Positions 27,701-37,610 of a stretch of DNA of 49,508 bases are shown in pieces. Source of the stretch: Cyanothece sp. BG0011 (GTDB taxonomy: Bacteria; Cyanobacteriota; Cyanobacteriia; Cyanobacteriales; Microcystaceae); contig NZ_PRLH01000008.1 of NCBI RefSeq assembly GCF_003013815.1, forward strand, positions 1 through 49,508, given 5' to 3'. The notes under the pieces are model-generated. The model worked only from the letters and a program-made list of their open reading frames with translations, was not told the origin of the DNA and ran no database searches. Each line of letters starts with the position of its first letter. Position 1 is the stretch's first letter. The position numbers were made by a program, and so were the translations under genes.

Positions 27701-29290
27701 ATGCTCGGAGAAATGTGGTCATTACGTGGACGATATAAGATCCTCCACTTGACATGGTTTGCCTTCTTTTTAACCTTTGTGGTCTGGTTTAACCTTGCAC
27801 CCTTGGCAACCCAGGTAAAAGCTGATTTTGGACTAGAAGTTAGTCAAATTAGAACCTTAGCTATCTGTAACGTTGCATTAACCGTTCCTGCGCGGATTAT
27901 TATCGGAATGTTATTGGATCGCTATGGTCCGAGAATTACCTATACATTATTATTGATATATGCAGCTATTCCCTGTTTAATCTTTGCCACCGCCCAAAGC
28001 TTTACCCAGTTAGTGATCGGACGGTTAATGTTAGGTATTGTGGGTGCCGGGTTTGTGATTGGTATTCGCATGGTTGCAGAATGGTTTCCCCCCAAAGAAA
28101 TAGGACTCGCTGAAGGTATTTATGGCGGTTGGGGTAACTTTGGATCGGCTGCTGCTGCCTTTACCCTGCCTACTATCGGCGGTTGGTTCGCCTTTGGCGC
28201 ACTTTCCCCCACCGGTGATCCCCTCCTCAACTGGCGGCTTTGTATCGCTGGAACGGGCATTATTGCTGCGCTGTATGGACTTTTATACTACAATAATGTT
28301 CAAGATCATCCCCCCGGAAAAACCTACCGAAAGCCTAAAAGTGCCAGAGGGATCGAAGTAACCACGAAAAAAGATTTTTGGTTTTTAATGGTGATGAATG
28401 CACCGTTATCAGGCATTCTCATGGTGTTAGCTTGGCGGTTAAACCGTATTGGCTTCTACGGTAACAATACCATGTATATTGTCTGGGCTTGTTTATTGGG
28501 GTTATATCTGTTCCAAGCTTATAACTGTTGGGTGGTGAATAAAGACTTAATGACCGGTAAGAAGCATTATCCGGCAAAAGATCGCTATCGTTTCTCTCAA
28601 GTTGCTATTTTAGAATTAACTTATGTAGTGAACTTTGGATCGGAGTTAGCGGTGGTTTCGATGCTTCCTGCTTTCTTTGAAGGAACCTTTACCTTAACCC
28701 CGGCCCAAGCAGGAATGATCGCCTCTAGTTATGCGTTTATGAACTTAGCGTCTCGTCCCGGTGGGGGTTTAATCTCCGATAAGTTAGGAAGTCGTAAGAA
28801 TACCATGGCTGTGTTAACCTTCTGTATGGGTATTGGTTATCTAATGATGGGTAGTGTCGGTAGTAGTTGGTGGCTACCTGGGGCCATTATTTTAACCATG
28901 GCTTGTTCTTTCTTTGTACAAGCGGGAGAAGGGTCAACCTTTGCGATCGTTCCCCTGGTAAAACGCCGTATTACGGGGCAAGTTGCCGGTAATGTGGGGG
29001 CTTATGGAAATGTGGGTGCAGTGGCTTATTTAACCATTTTCAGTCTGCTGCCGGAATGGTTAGGAGGTGGCAATAACCCCAGTGAAGCGATTATTTCTCA
29101 AGCTAATAGTCTGTTTTTCCAGATAATGGGAACAATGGCTATTATTGTCGCTTTCTTATGTTGGTTTATCCTTAGAGAACCGGAAGGATCATTTGCTGAA
29201 CACCATGAAGGGGAAGAAGAGGATCATCAGTTACCCCATGTTCCTGTGATGGAAAGTGATGCTTCTTTTGACTCTATTCCTAGAGGTTAA
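27701..29290 (+). CDS. nrtP: nitrate/nitrite permease, MFS type (NrtP/NarK family)
   Basis: A 529-residue major facilitator with about 12 transmembrane segments, importing nitrate and nitrite. Family marks: VWFNLAPLATQV in TM1, RIIIGMLLDRYGPR in the TM2-3 loop, GAGFVIGIRMVAEWFPPKEIGLAEGIYGG (nitrate signature region near TM5) and the second signature GNVGAYGNVGAVAYLT near the end. A long hydrophilic C-terminal tail (EHHEGEEEDHQ) is typical of cyanobacterial NrtP. Presence of the MFS carrier, in place of the NrtABCD ABC system, is more usual in marine strains. Start ATG at 27701 with GAGAGGAAAA. Confidence 0.94.
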   Translation: MLGEMWSLRGRYKILHLTWFAFFLTFVVWFNLAPLATQVKADFGLEVSQIRTLAICNVALTVPARIIIGMLLDRYGPRITYTLLLIYAAIPCLIFATAQSFTQLVIGRLMLGIVGAGFVIGIRMVAEWFPPKEIGLAEGIYGGWGNFGSAAAAFTLPTIGGWFAFGALSPTGDPLLNWRLCIAGTGIIAALYGLLYYNNVQDHPPGKTYRKPKSARGIEVTTKKDFWFLMVMNAPLSGILMVLAWRLNRIGFYGNNTMYIVWACLLGLYLFQAYNCWVVNKDLMTGKKHYPAKDRYRFSQVAILELTYVVNFGSELAVVSMLPAFFEGTFTLTPAQAGMIASSYAFMNLASRPGGGLISDKLGSRKNTMAVLTFCMGIGYLMMGSVGSSWWLPGAIILTMACSFFVQAGEGSTFAIVPLVKRRITGQVAGNVGAYGNVGAVAYLTIFSLLPEWLGGGNNPSEAIISQANSLFFQIMGTMAIIVAFLCWFILREPEGSFAEHHEGEEEDHQLPHVPVMESDASFDSIPRG

Positions 29291-29299
29291 CATAGACTT

Positions 29300-29412
29300 G
29301 TAGGGTGCGTTAAGCCAATTATAGTTTAGTGGAAAAAGCTACAATTTTTCTGATGGCGTAACGCACCAAAAGGCTTAACTCTGGTGCATTACGCTATGCT
29401 AATACACCCTAC
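29300..29412. repeat. MITE-like element bounded by TAGGGTG ... CACCCTA
   Basis: About 113 bp starting GTAGGGTGCGTTAAGCC and ending AATACACCCTACT. Internally GGTGCGTTA (29304-29312) pairs with TAACGCACC (29359-29367), and a second GGTGCATTACGC copy follows. Elements with these ends are dispersed in cyanobacterial spacers. It lies just after nrtP. Confidence 0.7.
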
Positions 29413-29440
29413 TGGACTAGGGGTTAAATTAAATGGATGT

Positions 29441-29461
29441 GGGCTTAATACTATTAAGCCC
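29441..29461. repeat. hairpin GGGCTTAATA/TATTAAGCCC
   Basis: A perfect 10-bp stem separated by a single C, followed by CTAC and then a partial second copy (ATATTAAGCTCCTAC). Same arms as the hairpin at 46397-46417, 17 kb away. Confidence 0.75.
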
Positions 29462-29740
29462 CTACATAATATTAAGCTCCTACAAAGATTTATTGAAAAA
29501 TTAAGCTAATTTAGGCTTTCTTTTTTACTGTTATTAGCCTTTATTTTTTGTTTGAGAGAAATTGATTGTCTTAATCATATAAGCAATATGCGGCGATGAG
29601 CAAATTTTAACGATAAAATAGAAGCAGTTAGAGAAATAAAAGACGGAGAAAAGTAAGCAATATTGAGTTTAGAGAAACATTGGACTAAAACGCAATTGTT
29701 AAACTAACAATATAATACTCAAGAACCATCTAATACAATT
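29462..29740. other. non-coding spacer before the Uma2 gene
   Basis: AT-rich. Apart from the partial hairpin copy at its start, no ORF of coding character, tRNA or repeat is seen. The promoter of the Uma2 gene is presumably near 29700-29735. Confidence 0.45.
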
Positions 29741-30373
29741 ATGGTTACTCAACTTAAAAACGAAACCACTTTAAACATTATTTATCCAGACAGCGATGGC
29801 AAACCCATGGCCGATAATACCCTTCAGTTTCGTTGGATTACTATGATAAAAGCAAATTTAGACTGGTTATTTGCTGATAATAATAATGTCTTTGTTGCTG
29901 GTGATTTACTGTGGTATCCCATCGAAGGTGATAATAAAAAAAGACTTGCCCCCGATGTTATGGTCGTTTTTGGTCCTCCTAAAAAAGAAAGGGGTTCCTA
30001 TCAACAATGGAAAGAGGATAATATTGCTCCACAAGTGGTGTTTGAGATTCTTTCCCCAGGAAACACTCAGACAGAAATGAGCAGAGAATTGTTATTTTAT
30101 GAGCGTTATGGAGTGGAAGAATACTATATTTATAATCCTCATAAAAATGAACTCACTGGACTCTTAAGAGGAGAAGAAGGGTTAGAAATTATTGATAATA
30201 TGAATAATTGGATTAGTCCCCGTTTAGAAATTCGTTTTGAAACAACAGAACCCGAAGTAAAACTATATTATCCCGATGGTAATCCTTTTACCACTTATAC
30301 TCAAGAAAAAAAACGGGCTGACAAATTAGCGGCTAAATTAAAAGAATTAGGAATTGACCCAGATGAACTTTAA
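29741..30373 (+). CDS. Uma2 family endonuclease-like protein (DUF820)
   Basis: A 210-residue protein of the Uma2 family, with a PD-(D/E)xK-like core: LAPDVMVVFG supplies the Asp, PQVVFEILSPGN the Glu, followed by the family's YGVEEYYIYNP. The usual Lys after the EILSP strand is not obvious (sequence is TEMSRELLFYERYG), so nuclease activity is doubtful. The C-terminal 25 residues are a Lys-rich coiled tail. Uma2 genes are present in dozens of copies in many cyanobacteria with no known role. This copy lies between nrtP and narB. Confidence 0.88.
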   Translation: MVTQLKNETTLNIIYPDSDGKPMADNTLQFRWITMIKANLDWLFADNNNVFVAGDLLWYPIEGDNKKRLAPDVMVVFGPPKKERGSYQQWKEDNIAPQVVFEILSPGNTQTEMSRELLFYERYGVEEYYIYNPHKNELTGLLRGEEGLEIIDNMNNWISPRLEIRFETTEPEVKLYYPDGNPFTTYTQEKKRADKLAAKLKELGIDPDEL

Positions 30374-30983
30374 ATTAATGTCACAGCATAAGCAATTTCT
30401 TGTCTTGATAATTCCAGGTTTTCTAGTAACAAGTTCACTGTTACTAACCACAACAAGTTTCGCTCAAACTAATCCTAATGGTAGTTGGTTAGATCAAGAG
30501 GAAAATTGGAATCAACCCAATAATTCTATCCCTAAAGCACCAGTAGAAACAGCAACTAATTTTGAGTCTTGTCAGCAGACTATTCGTCCGGCTGTTTTAC
30601 CCGAAGATAAATTAGTAGAGGATGCAGGTTGGACATTAACGAATGCTGCTCAAATTTATGGATCAACGACAATAATAACAGGAATGACCGATACAGATGG
30701 AATGTGTCGTCCCATGAATTTTCAAGTTTTTGTCTTCACTGATGGTCAGTTTTCTGGCACTTTGTCCCCCATTCCTATGACTTCTCGCACCGATGGGAGT
30801 CTGTTTAAATTTGAGCTTTATCGTGAGGGCATGATTGATGCTTCATTTAATCGTTATCTTCCCACCGATGCCCTATGTTGTGCCTCTCGTGAAAGTCGGA
30901 TTTTTTATCAAGTAAATACTAACACCGATCGCTCTTTTTTAGTTCCTCAATTACCAGCAGATACCTATGATCGTCCTAAGTAA
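30363..30983 (+). CDS. exported protein, LppP/LprE-like, of unknown function
   Basis: About 206 residues from ATG 30363 (overlapping the Uma2 stop) or about 201 from ATG 30378; an upstream TTG at 30354 is also in frame but less likely. A signal peptide is clear: a hydrophobic stretch FLVLIIPGFLVTSSLLLT ending SFAQT. The mature protein has four conserved-looking Cys (ESCQQTI, GMCRPMNFQVFVF, CCASRES) and the motif FVFTDGQFSGTLSPIPM, like the LppP/LprE lipoprotein-type domain, but there is no lipobox Cys. Its place between nrtP and narB suggests but does not prove a link to nitrate use. Confidence 0.72.
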   Translation: MNFKLMSQHKQFLVLIIPGFLVTSSLLLTTTSFAQTNPNGSWLDQEENWNQPNNSIPKAPVETATNFESCQQTIRPAVLPEDKLVEDAGWTLTNAAQIYGSTTIITGMTDTDGMCRPMNFQVFVFTDGQFSGTLSPIPMTSRTDGSLFKFELYREGMIDASFNRYLPTDALCCASRESRIFYQVNTNTDRSFLVPQLPADTYDRPK

Positions 30984-31049
30984 AATGTTTTGATAATTAA
31001 ATTATTCTCCTTGTGTTGCTTAAAAAGACTATATTCAACTAGATAATCT

Positions 31050-33275
31050 ATGACAAACTCTACTAAAACTCTCTGTCCTTACTGTGGTGTCGGTTGCGGT
31101 TTAGAAGTCCTGCCTCCGGCCCAACCAGGAAAACCGGTTAACCGAGATAGTGAAGGAACCCCAATCTGGCAAGTCAGAGGCGATCGCAACCACCCGTCTA
31201 GTCTTGGTAAAGTCTGTGTTAAAGGGGCAACGGTTAGTGAGTCGTTACACAAGTCTCGTCTGAAATATCCCATGATGCGAGACAGTTTAACCGATGAGTT
31301 TCGTCGAGTGAGTTGGGACGAAGCGTTAGAAGCTATTGTCAACCGTATGCAAACCGTTCGTTTAACCCAAGGGCCAGACGCTTTATGTATGTACGGTTCC
31401 GGTCAGTTTCAAACCGAAGATTATTATATCGCTCAAAAACTATTTAAAGGCTTTCTCGGAACCAATAACTTTGACGCTAACTCCCGTCTGTGTATGTCTT
31501 CAGCAGTGGCCGGATATACCCAAAGTTTCGGCAGTGATGGGCCACCCTGTTGTTACGAAGACTTAGAGTTAACGGACTGTGCATTTTTAATAGGAACCAA
31601 TACCGCAGAATGTCATCCCATCGTCTTTAACCGTCTCCGTGTCCATCATAAAAAGAACCGTAAGGTTAAAATGGTGGTGGTTGACCCCAGATACACGAAA
31701 ACCGCAGAAGCAGCCGACTTACACTTACCTATTAAACCCGGAACTGATATTGATCTGTTTAATGGTATTGCCTATTTACTCATGCGGTGGGGTCGCATCA
31801 ATACCTTTTTCATCGATGAATGTACCCAAAACTTTTCAGCCTATGCTGAGGTTATCCGTCATTATCCCCCTGAGTTGGTAGCCCGTAACTGTGGTATTCG
31901 TGTCGATGAGTTAGAAAAAGCAGCCCAATATTGGGGAGACTCAGAACGGGTGTTATCCTTATGGTCAATGGGGATCAATCAATCTTCTGAAGGAACGGCC
32001 AAAGTTCGCACCCTGATCAACTTACATTTAATGACGGGAGATATCGGTAAACCTGGGGCCGGACCTTTTTCTCTCACCGGACAACCTAACGCCATGGGCG
32101 GCCGAGAAGCCGGGGGACTTTGTAATATTTTACCGGGGTATCGTGTGGTGAATAACCCTCAACACCGGGCTGAAGTTGAACAGTTTTGGAAACTTCCTAA
32201 AGGGACGATTCAACCGCAACGGGGCCGAACCGCTTGGGAAATGATCCAAGGGTTAGAAACCGGAGAGGTGGGTTTTTTGTGGATCGCAGCCACTAACCCG
32301 GCTGTCAGTATGCCCGATATTAAACGCACTCAAGCCGCCTTGAAGCGATCGCCTTTCACCGTTTATCAAGACGCTTATTATCCCACCGAAACCTCAGCCT
32401 ATGCTCATATTCTACTCCCTGCAGCCCAATGGAGTGAAAAAACAGGGGTCATGACCAACTCAGAACGAATGGTGACCCTGTGTCCCCAGTTTCGTGATCC
32501 CCCAGGGGAAGCCAGGGCCGACTGGGCAATATGGGCAGAAGTGGGACGACGGTTAGGGTTTGAAAAAGCATTTAGTTTCAAAAATTCCGCCGAGGTGTAT
32601 GGGGAGTTTGTGCAAATAACGGAAGGCCGCCCCTGTGATAGTTCGGGGTTGAGTCACGACAAGTTACGCACCTATGGCCCTCTGCAATGGCCCTATCCCG
32701 ATGCTTGGCCCTGGTTAGAAGGAGAGGACTTAGAGAAACAAAACCGCACCAATAAGCGACTTTATACGGATTTTCGGTTCAACACCCCCGATGGACGGGC
32801 AAGGTTCGCCGCCTACCATTCTAAAGGGCTGGCCGAACCCCCTGATGAGGCTTACCCTTTTGTGTTAACCACTGGAAGATTATACGGCCATTGGCACACC
32901 CAAACTCGCACCGGACGCATTCCTAAAATTCAAAAGATGCACCCTGAGCCATTTATAGAAATTCATCCTAAAGATGCGGCCAAATTGAACATTGAAGAGA
33001 ATACTTTAGTTGAAGTGCGATCGCGTCGAGGAAAGGCTCGTTTTCTGGCAACAATAACTAAGGCGATCGCTCCTGGGACTCTATTTATCCCCATGCACTG
33101 GGGCGCACTTTGGGCTGAGGATGCCGAAGCTAACGCTTTAACCCATCCTAATGCCTGTCCAACTTCTTTGCAACCAGAGTTAAAAGCTTGTGCGGTACAG
33201 GTAAGGGTTGCTACTGAAGAGGAATGGGTTTTGTTATCTGAACAACTCCCTCAACACTCAGTAAGAACAGTTTAG
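31050..33275 (+). CDS. narB: ferredoxin-nitrate reductase
   Basis: A 741-residue cytoplasmic molybdoenzyme that reduces nitrate to nitrite with ferredoxin. The N-terminal 4Fe-4S site is C9-x2-C12-x3-C16 and C56 ([16 protein letters not shown]). The probable Mo ligand is Cys148 in SRLCMSS. Bis-MGD binding stretches follow: [41 protein letters not shown]. The C-terminal MGD domain has [15 protein letters not shown]. Length fits cyanobacterial NarB. Three HIP1 sites within. Last gene of the nitrate cluster, separated from nrtP by two non-canonical genes. Confidence 0.95.
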   Translation: MTNSTKTLCPYCGVGCGLEVLPPAQPGKPVNRDSEGTPIWQVRGDRNHPSSLGKVCVKGATVSESLHKSRLKYPMMRDSLTDEFRRVSWDEALEAIVNRMQTVRLTQGPDALCMYGSGQFQTEDYYIAQKLFKGFLGTNNFDANSRLCMSSAVAGYTQSFGSDGPPCCYEDLELTDCAFLIGTNTAECHPIVFNRLRVHHKKNRKVKMVVVDPRYTKTAEAADLHLPIKPGTDIDLFNGIAYLLMRWGRINTFFIDECTQNFSAYAEVIRHYPPELVARNCGIRVDELEKAAQYWGDSERVLSLWSMGINQSSEGTAKVRTLINLHLMTGDIGKPGAGPFSLTGQPNAMGGREAGGLCNILPGYRVVNNPQHRAEVEQFWKLPKGTIQPQRGRTAWEMIQGLETGEVGFLWIAATNPAVSMPDIKRTQAALKRSPFTVYQDAYYPTETSAYAHILLPAAQWSEKTGVMTNSERMVTLCPQFRDPPGEARADWAIWAEVGRRLGFEKAFSFKNSAEVYGEFVQITEGRPCDSSGLSHDKLRTYGPLQWPYPDAWPWLEGEDLEKQNRTNKRLYTDFRFNTPDGRARFAAYHSKGLAEPPDEAYPFVLTTGRLYGHWHTQTRTGRIPKIQKMHPEPFIEIHPKDAAKLNIEENTLVEVRSRRGKARFLATITKAIAPGTLFIPMHWGALWAEDAEANALTHPNACPTSLQPELKACAVQVRVATEEEWVLLSEQLPQHSVRTV

Positions 33276-33287
33276 AGACGTCAATCA

Positions 33288-33320
33288 GAATGTAGAATTT
33301 AGAATGTAGAATTTAGAATT
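33288..33320. repeat. heptamer repeat alternating GAATGTA / GAATTTA
   Basis: Four and a half adjacent heptamers alternating GAATGTA and GAATTTA, starting 12 bp after the narB stop. Same family as the TTTAGAA array at 4068-4102. Confidence 0.85.
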
Positions 33321-33370
33321 ACCTCTACCTCAAGTTGGAGGCTTAAAACCAGGAAAACTCTTCTTCTCTT

Positions 33371-33412
33371 GGTCGATTGGATATGGCGAGGAAACCTCGC
33401 CATCCCTCGACC
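33371..33412. repeat. nested inverted repeat after narB
   Basis: The inner stem ATGGCGAGG/CCTCGCCAT (9 bp, loop AAA, 33383-33403) is enclosed by GGTCGA (33371-33376) and TCGACC (33407-33412). A purine-rich stretch AAGGGGGGAGTTAGAGGGG follows at about 33456. It may end the narB transcript. The rest of the 33276-33635 spacer shows no coding potential. Confidence 0.6.
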
Positions 33413-33635
33413 GCTTTCATCCCCTTGAAATAGGAGGCTTAGAACTCTTTATTAAGGGGGGAGTTAGAGGGGGGATCTCTCTAAAAATTATTGATTAACC
33501 CAACAAAGTTTATCAATTGTTTGTATACTCCATTACCTTCCTAGAGAAATTCGTCAAAAGTTAACAAGTTACAGGGTTATCTTAGGTATAGTTAAACTTA
33601 AACCCCTTTGAACTATCTTTGAGGCAATAGCCATT

Positions 33636-33926
33636 ATGGCATCCAATCAAGATAAAGATAACTTCTTCTATCCCCATTATCCTTATCGTGGGGAAGTTAA
33701 ACCAGAAAATGTACTTTTTAATGCTAATTTACAAGAATTCGCTCAAGAAGTTAGCTATATTTGTAACTTAGAAACCGCCGGAAAAATTAAACCTGAACAA
33801 GCTTATCTTAAAATTAAAAATCTTTGGACAAAACTGAGATTGTCTAAAGACGAATTGAAAATAGGAGACAATTTATTTAATCAAGAATTTGATGATGATA
33901 ATGAGGACGATGACGATGAAACTTAA
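33636..33926 (+). CDS. small acidic protein conserved in cyanobacteria (DUF7219-like)
   Basis: A 96-residue soluble protein beginning with aromatic-rich DNFFYPHYPYRGEVKPEN, then a helical ALQEFAQEVSYICNLE-type region and KIKPEQAYLKIKNLWTKL, ending in a very acidic tail (DDDNEDDDDET). It resembles a small cyanobacterial family of unknown function; the name DUF7219 is from memory and tentative. Start ATG at 33636. Confidence 0.68.
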   Translation: MASNQDKDNFFYPHYPYRGEVKPENVLFNANLQEFAQEVSYICNLETAGKIKPEQAYLKIKNLWTKLRLSKDELKIGDNLFNQEFDDDNEDDDDET

Positions 33927-33992
33927 AGGATAGGTTGACCGATTGTCACCTCTAAAGCTAATAATAATGTAACTCTTTCATCATTGCTCATA

Positions 33993-35018
33993 ATGTCCCG
34001 TTCTAAAGCGATACAGTATTATATAGTAGCTCGTCTTCTACTTGCTCCTCTGATGGTATGGACCATTGTCACTCTGGTTTTCTTGCTGTTACGAGCAACT
34101 CCTGGCGATCCGGCGGATGCTATTTTAGGAAATCGTGCGCCAGAAGCGACGAAAGAAGCCTTAAGGGAGAGTTTAGGCTTAAATAAGCCTTTGTTCTTAC
34201 AATATATCGCTTATTTAGGGCAACTGCTCAGTTTTAACCTAGGAACCTCTATTACCAGTCAAGGCCAGTCGGTTTGGGAAATTATTCGTCAACATTTTCC
34301 GGCCACGGCGGAACTGACCTTTTATAGTATGGTCATAGCGATCGCCATTGGGGTGACTATCGGTATTTTGTCGGCCTCTCGCCCTAATACTTCGGTGGAT
34401 GTGGGTGGGCGACTGTTTGGCATTATTACTTATTCTTTGCCTATCTTTTGGGTAGGGATGTTGTTTCAGTTAATTTTTGCTGTACAGTTACGCTGGTTTC
34501 CCCTAGGAACCCGTTTTCCTCTCAACCAAACCCCTCCGAGTGGTTGGACAGGGATTTATACTGTTGATAGTCTTTTTAGTGGTAATTTGGGGCAATTTTT
34601 CACTGCCGTCTATTACTTAATTTTACCTTGTTTTACCTTGGGTTTATTATTAAGTGGTATTTTTGAGCGCATGGTGAGGGTTAATTTAAGACAAACGTTG
34701 CAAGCTGACTATGTAGAGGCTGCTAGGGCGCGAGGAATCCCCGAAAGGCGAATTTTGTTAGCCCATGCCCTTAAGAATGCTCTCATCCCCGTTATTACCG
34801 TCTTAGGATTGACGTTTGCTGCTCTGTTAGGGGGTGCGGTGTTAACGGAAGTTACTTTTTCCTGGCCAGGGTTGGGAAACCGGTTGTATGAAGCGATCGC
34901 AGTGAGGGACTATCCCACAGTACAAGGAATTATGGTCTTTTTTGGGGCTATTGTGGTAGTGGTTAGTATTTTAATTGACTTAATTAATGCCTACATTGAT
35001 CCTCGTATTCGTTATTGA
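33993..35018 (+). CDS. ABC transporter permease, DppB/OppB family
   Basis: A 341-residue inner-membrane permease of oligopeptide/nickel-type importers. Visible: N-terminal TM and RATPGDPADAILGNRA, the ESLGLNKPLFLQYI segment, and the EAA loop DYVEAARARGIPERRILLAHALKNALIPV that contacts the ATPase, followed by GGAVLTEVTFSWPGLG. An in-frame TTG three codons upstream exists; ATG 33993 is preferred. The likely binding protein is at 35765, with a toxin-antitoxin pair between. No ATPase or second permease is in the window. Two HIP1 sites, the last before the HIP1-free island. Confidence 0.9.
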   Translation: MSRSKAIQYYIVARLLLAPLMVWTIVTLVFLLLRATPGDPADAILGNRAPEATKEALRESLGLNKPLFLQYIAYLGQLLSFNLGTSITSQGQSVWEIIRQHFPATAELTFYSMVIAIAIGVTIGILSASRPNTSVDVGGRLFGIITYSLPIFWVGMLFQLIFAVQLRWFPLGTRFPLNQTPPSGWTGIYTVDSLFSGNLGQFFTAVYYLILPCFTLGLLLSGIFERMVRVNLRQTLQADYVEAARARGIPERRILLAHALKNALIPVITVLGLTFAALLGGAVLTEVTFSWPGLGNRLYEAIAVRDYPTVQGIMVFFGAIVVVVSILIDLINAYIDPRIRY

Positions 35019-35092
35019 TCAAGTCAGCTTTGTGATCTACTAAGATTAGGATCAATTTGTTATAATCATCCTGAAAATAGAGGCAACCCAAA

Positions 35093-35299
35093 ATGTATAA
35101 AATCCTAGAAGCAACCTATCATCAAGGAAACTTAATATTAAAAGATAAACTGAGTGAATCTTTAGAAGGAAAACAAATCAAAATTATTATCCTAGAATCT
35201 TGTGAAACTAAAAAAGAAAATTTTTTAGACAAAGTTAACCAACATTCCTTTAAACTTCCTCAAGACTATCAATTCAATCGAGAAGAACTTTATGACTAA
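35093..35299 (+). CDS. small antitoxin-like protein paired with a PIN toxin
   Basis: A 68-residue protein with N-terminal beta-hairpin pattern YKILEATYHQGNLILKDKL and KQIKIIILES, as in the short DUF104/AbrB-like antitoxins of VapC toxins, followed by a C-terminal helix with KLPQDYQFNREELYD for toxin binding. Its stop overlaps the start of the PIN gene by 8 bp, the classic TA arrangement. Confidence 0.8.
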   Translation: MYKILEATYHQGNLILKDKLSESLEGKQIKIIILESCETKKENFLDKVNQHSFKLPQDYQFNREELYD

Positions 35300-35705
35300 A
35301 CCCATCATTTTAGATACTAACCTTTGGGTTTATCTCTATTCCAAAGATCCGCTCAATAAATCTTTACAAGTAAGAGCATTAGTTAATCAAAAGTTTGAAC
35401 TGATTATTGTTACTACTCAAATTTTAGGAGAACTGTTCAACGTTTTAACCCGTAAACAAATTATAGAACTAAAAGAAGCAAAACAGATTATTAGTGAAAT
35501 CATCTCAAGTTTTTTAATTATACCGATTGAAACCCCCCAAGTTTTACAAGCCTTAGAAATTCATTCTCGCTATCACTATTCTTATTGGGATAGCCTAATT
35601 ATTGCTACAGCATTAATAAGTGACTGTGAATTTATTTACTCAGAAGATATGCAAAACCAACAAATTATTGAAAATCAGATAACAATTATTAATCCTTTTA
35701 TATAA
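35292..35705 (+). CDS. PIN domain toxin (VapC-like)
   Basis: A 137-residue PIN-domain protein, expected to cleave RNA. The acidic site is visible: D8 in ILDTNLWVYL, a Glu in LGELFNVLTR, and Asp in YWDSLIIATAL; SDCEFIYSEDMQ near the C-terminus gives the last acidic residue. It forms an 8-bp overlapping pair with the upstream antitoxin and is inserted between an ABC permease gene and its likely binding protein. Confidence 0.88.
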   Translation: MTKPIILDTNLWVYLYSKDPLNKSLQVRALVNQKFELIIVTTQILGELFNVLTRKQIIELKEAKQIISEIISSFLIIPIETPQVLQALEIHSRYHYSYWDSLIIATALISDCEFIYSEDMQNQQIIENQITIINPFI

Positions 35706-35764
35706 CTTATAGGCTAAACTGTATCAATATTTCTCAATACACCTGTACAAACTTATTTTAAACG

Positions 35765-37528
35765 ATGAAATTCTTAAACAAAATTAAAACAATTTATAGA
35801 CAAATTTTAACCCTAATATTAGTGGGGTTTTCTATTTTAACCATAACTGCTTGTGCGTCTCCTGTGGATCAAAATAGAGTGGTTTTATCCATTTTGAGCG
35901 ATCCTAAAACCTTTAATGCTGTGTTATCTCAAGAGTCTCCCAATATTTTTGGGTTAACCTATGAAGGGTTAATTACAGAAAATCCGTTAACCGCAGAAAA
36001 AGAACCAGCGTTAGCCGAATCTTGGGATATTTCTGATGATAAGTTAACTATTGTTTTTACCTTAAGAGAAGGGTTAAAGTGGTCAGATGGTGAACCTTTA
36101 ACAGCCGATGATGTTGTTTTTTCTTACAATGATTTATATTTGAATGAGAAAATTCCTAACAACTATCGGGATAGTTTTCGGGTGGGTAGTAACGGAGATT
36201 TTCCGACTATTAGAAAGTTAGATGATCGACGGATAGAATTCAAAATAACAGAACCCTTTGCCCCGTTTTTAGATAATGCCAGTGTTCCCATTTTACCGGC
36301 TCATATTTTGCGAAAAACCATTCAAGAAACTGATGCTGAAGGAAGTCCGAAATTTTTATCAACTTGGGGAACAGATACCCCACCAGAAAACATTATTGTT
36401 AATGGTCCTTATAGACTCAAAGAATATGTTACCAGTCAACGGGTTATCTTTGAAAAAAATCCTTATTATTGGAAAGAAGATAAACAAGGAAATGACTTAC
36501 CGAATATTGATACTGTTATCTGGGCGATTGTGGAATCAACGGATACTTCATTGTTACAATTTCGATCTGGTAGTTTAGACTCTATTAGTGTTAGTCCTGA
36601 ATATTTTTCTTTATTAAAACGAGAAGAAGATCGAGGTAACTTTAATATTTATAATGGGGGTGCTGCTTACGGAACTGTATTCATTTCTTTTAATCAAAAT
36701 AAAGGTAAAAGAGACGGTCAGCCTTTAGTTGATCCCATTAAATCTGAATGGTTTAACAATGTTAATTTTAGGAAAGCTGTTGCTTATGGAATTGACCGAC
36801 CCCGAATTATTAATAATATTTATCGCGGTTTAGGTAGTCCGCAAAACACACAAGTTTCTGTACAATCTCCTTATTACAATCAAGCTGTCGAAGGATATGA
36901 TTATGATCCCGAAAAAGCCAAAGAATTATTATTACAAGAAGGGTTTACTTACAATTCACAAGGACAATTATTAGATAGTAAAGGAAATGAAGTTGAATTT
37001 AATTTAATTACCAATGCAGGAAACAAAATCAGGGAAGCGATGGGGGCGCAAATTAAAGAGGATTTAGGTAAACTGGGAATGCAGGTTAATTTTAGTCCTT
37101 TAGCGTTCAATGTTTTGGTGGATAAACTCAGTAACTCTTTAGATTGGGAGGCGCATATTATTGGATTTACAGGAGGAAATGAACCCCATTCTCCTAACCT
37201 TTGGTATACCGATGGTAACTTACATATGTTTAACCAAAAACCTCAACCGGGAATGAAACCCATTACCGGAAGAGTGGTAACAGATTGGGAGAAAGAAATT
37301 GAGCAATTATATATTGCTGGTTCTCAAGAATTAGATATGGATAAACGTAAGGAAATTTACAATGAAGCACAAGAGCTAGTGTCAGAATATTTGCCATTCA
37401 TTTACTTAGTCAATCCTTATTCCTTAGCTGCGGTTAAAAATCGTTTTGAGGGGATTGAATATTCAGCGTTGGGGGGTGCATTTTGGAATATAGAAAAACT
37501 CTCGGTTAAGGATATTAGTGAACAATAA
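35765..37528 (+). CDS. ABC transporter substrate-binding lipoprotein, family 5 (peptide/nickel type)
   Basis: A 587-residue solute-binding lipoprotein. Signal sequence with lipobox ITAC and lipidated Cys30. The SBP_bac_5 signature appears early: LAESWDISDDKLTIVFTLREG, then KWSDGEPLTADDVVFSYNDL, and later FRKAVAYGIDRPRII and NVLVDKLSNSLDWEAHI. It would deliver oligopeptides or a similar ligand to the permease at 33993; the ligand cannot be told. Downstream of the VapBC-like pair by 59 bp. No HIP1 site within, unlike the permease. Confidence 0.9.
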   Translation: MKFLNKIKTIYRQILTLILVGFSILTITACASPVDQNRVVLSILSDPKTFNAVLSQESPNIFGLTYEGLITENPLTAEKEPALAESWDISDDKLTIVFTLREGLKWSDGEPLTADDVVFSYNDLYLNEKIPNNYRDSFRVGSNGDFPTIRKLDDRRIEFKITEPFAPFLDNASVPILPAHILRKTIQETDAEGSPKFLSTWGTDTPPENIIVNGPYRLKEYVTSQRVIFEKNPYYWKEDKQGNDLPNIDTVIWAIVESTDTSLLQFRSGSLDSISVSPEYFSLLKREEDRGNFNIYNGGAAYGTVFISFNQNKGKRDGQPLVDPIKSEWFNNVNFRKAVAYGIDRPRIINNIYRGLGSPQNTQVSVQSPYYNQAVEGYDYDPEKAKELLLQEGFTYNSQGQLLDSKGNEVEFNLITNAGNKIREAMGAQIKEDLGKLGMQVNFSPLAFNVLVDKLSNSLDWEAHIIGFTGGNEPHSPNLWYTDGNLHMFNQKPQPGMKPITGRVVTDWEKEIEQLYIAGSQELDMDKRKEIYNEAQELVSEYLPFIYLVNPYSLAAVKNRFEGIEYSALGGAFWNIEKLSVKDISEQ

Positions 37529-37610
37529 CTTTAATTTGACTAAAACTACCCCGAAGCAATCTTTCTCCCTATAAGATTAATAATAGACCTCAAAAAAGCA
37601 GAAAATTTCT

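Noticed and set aside
33984-33992. TTG start for the ABC permease
   Set aside because: ATG three codons later fits the family start better.
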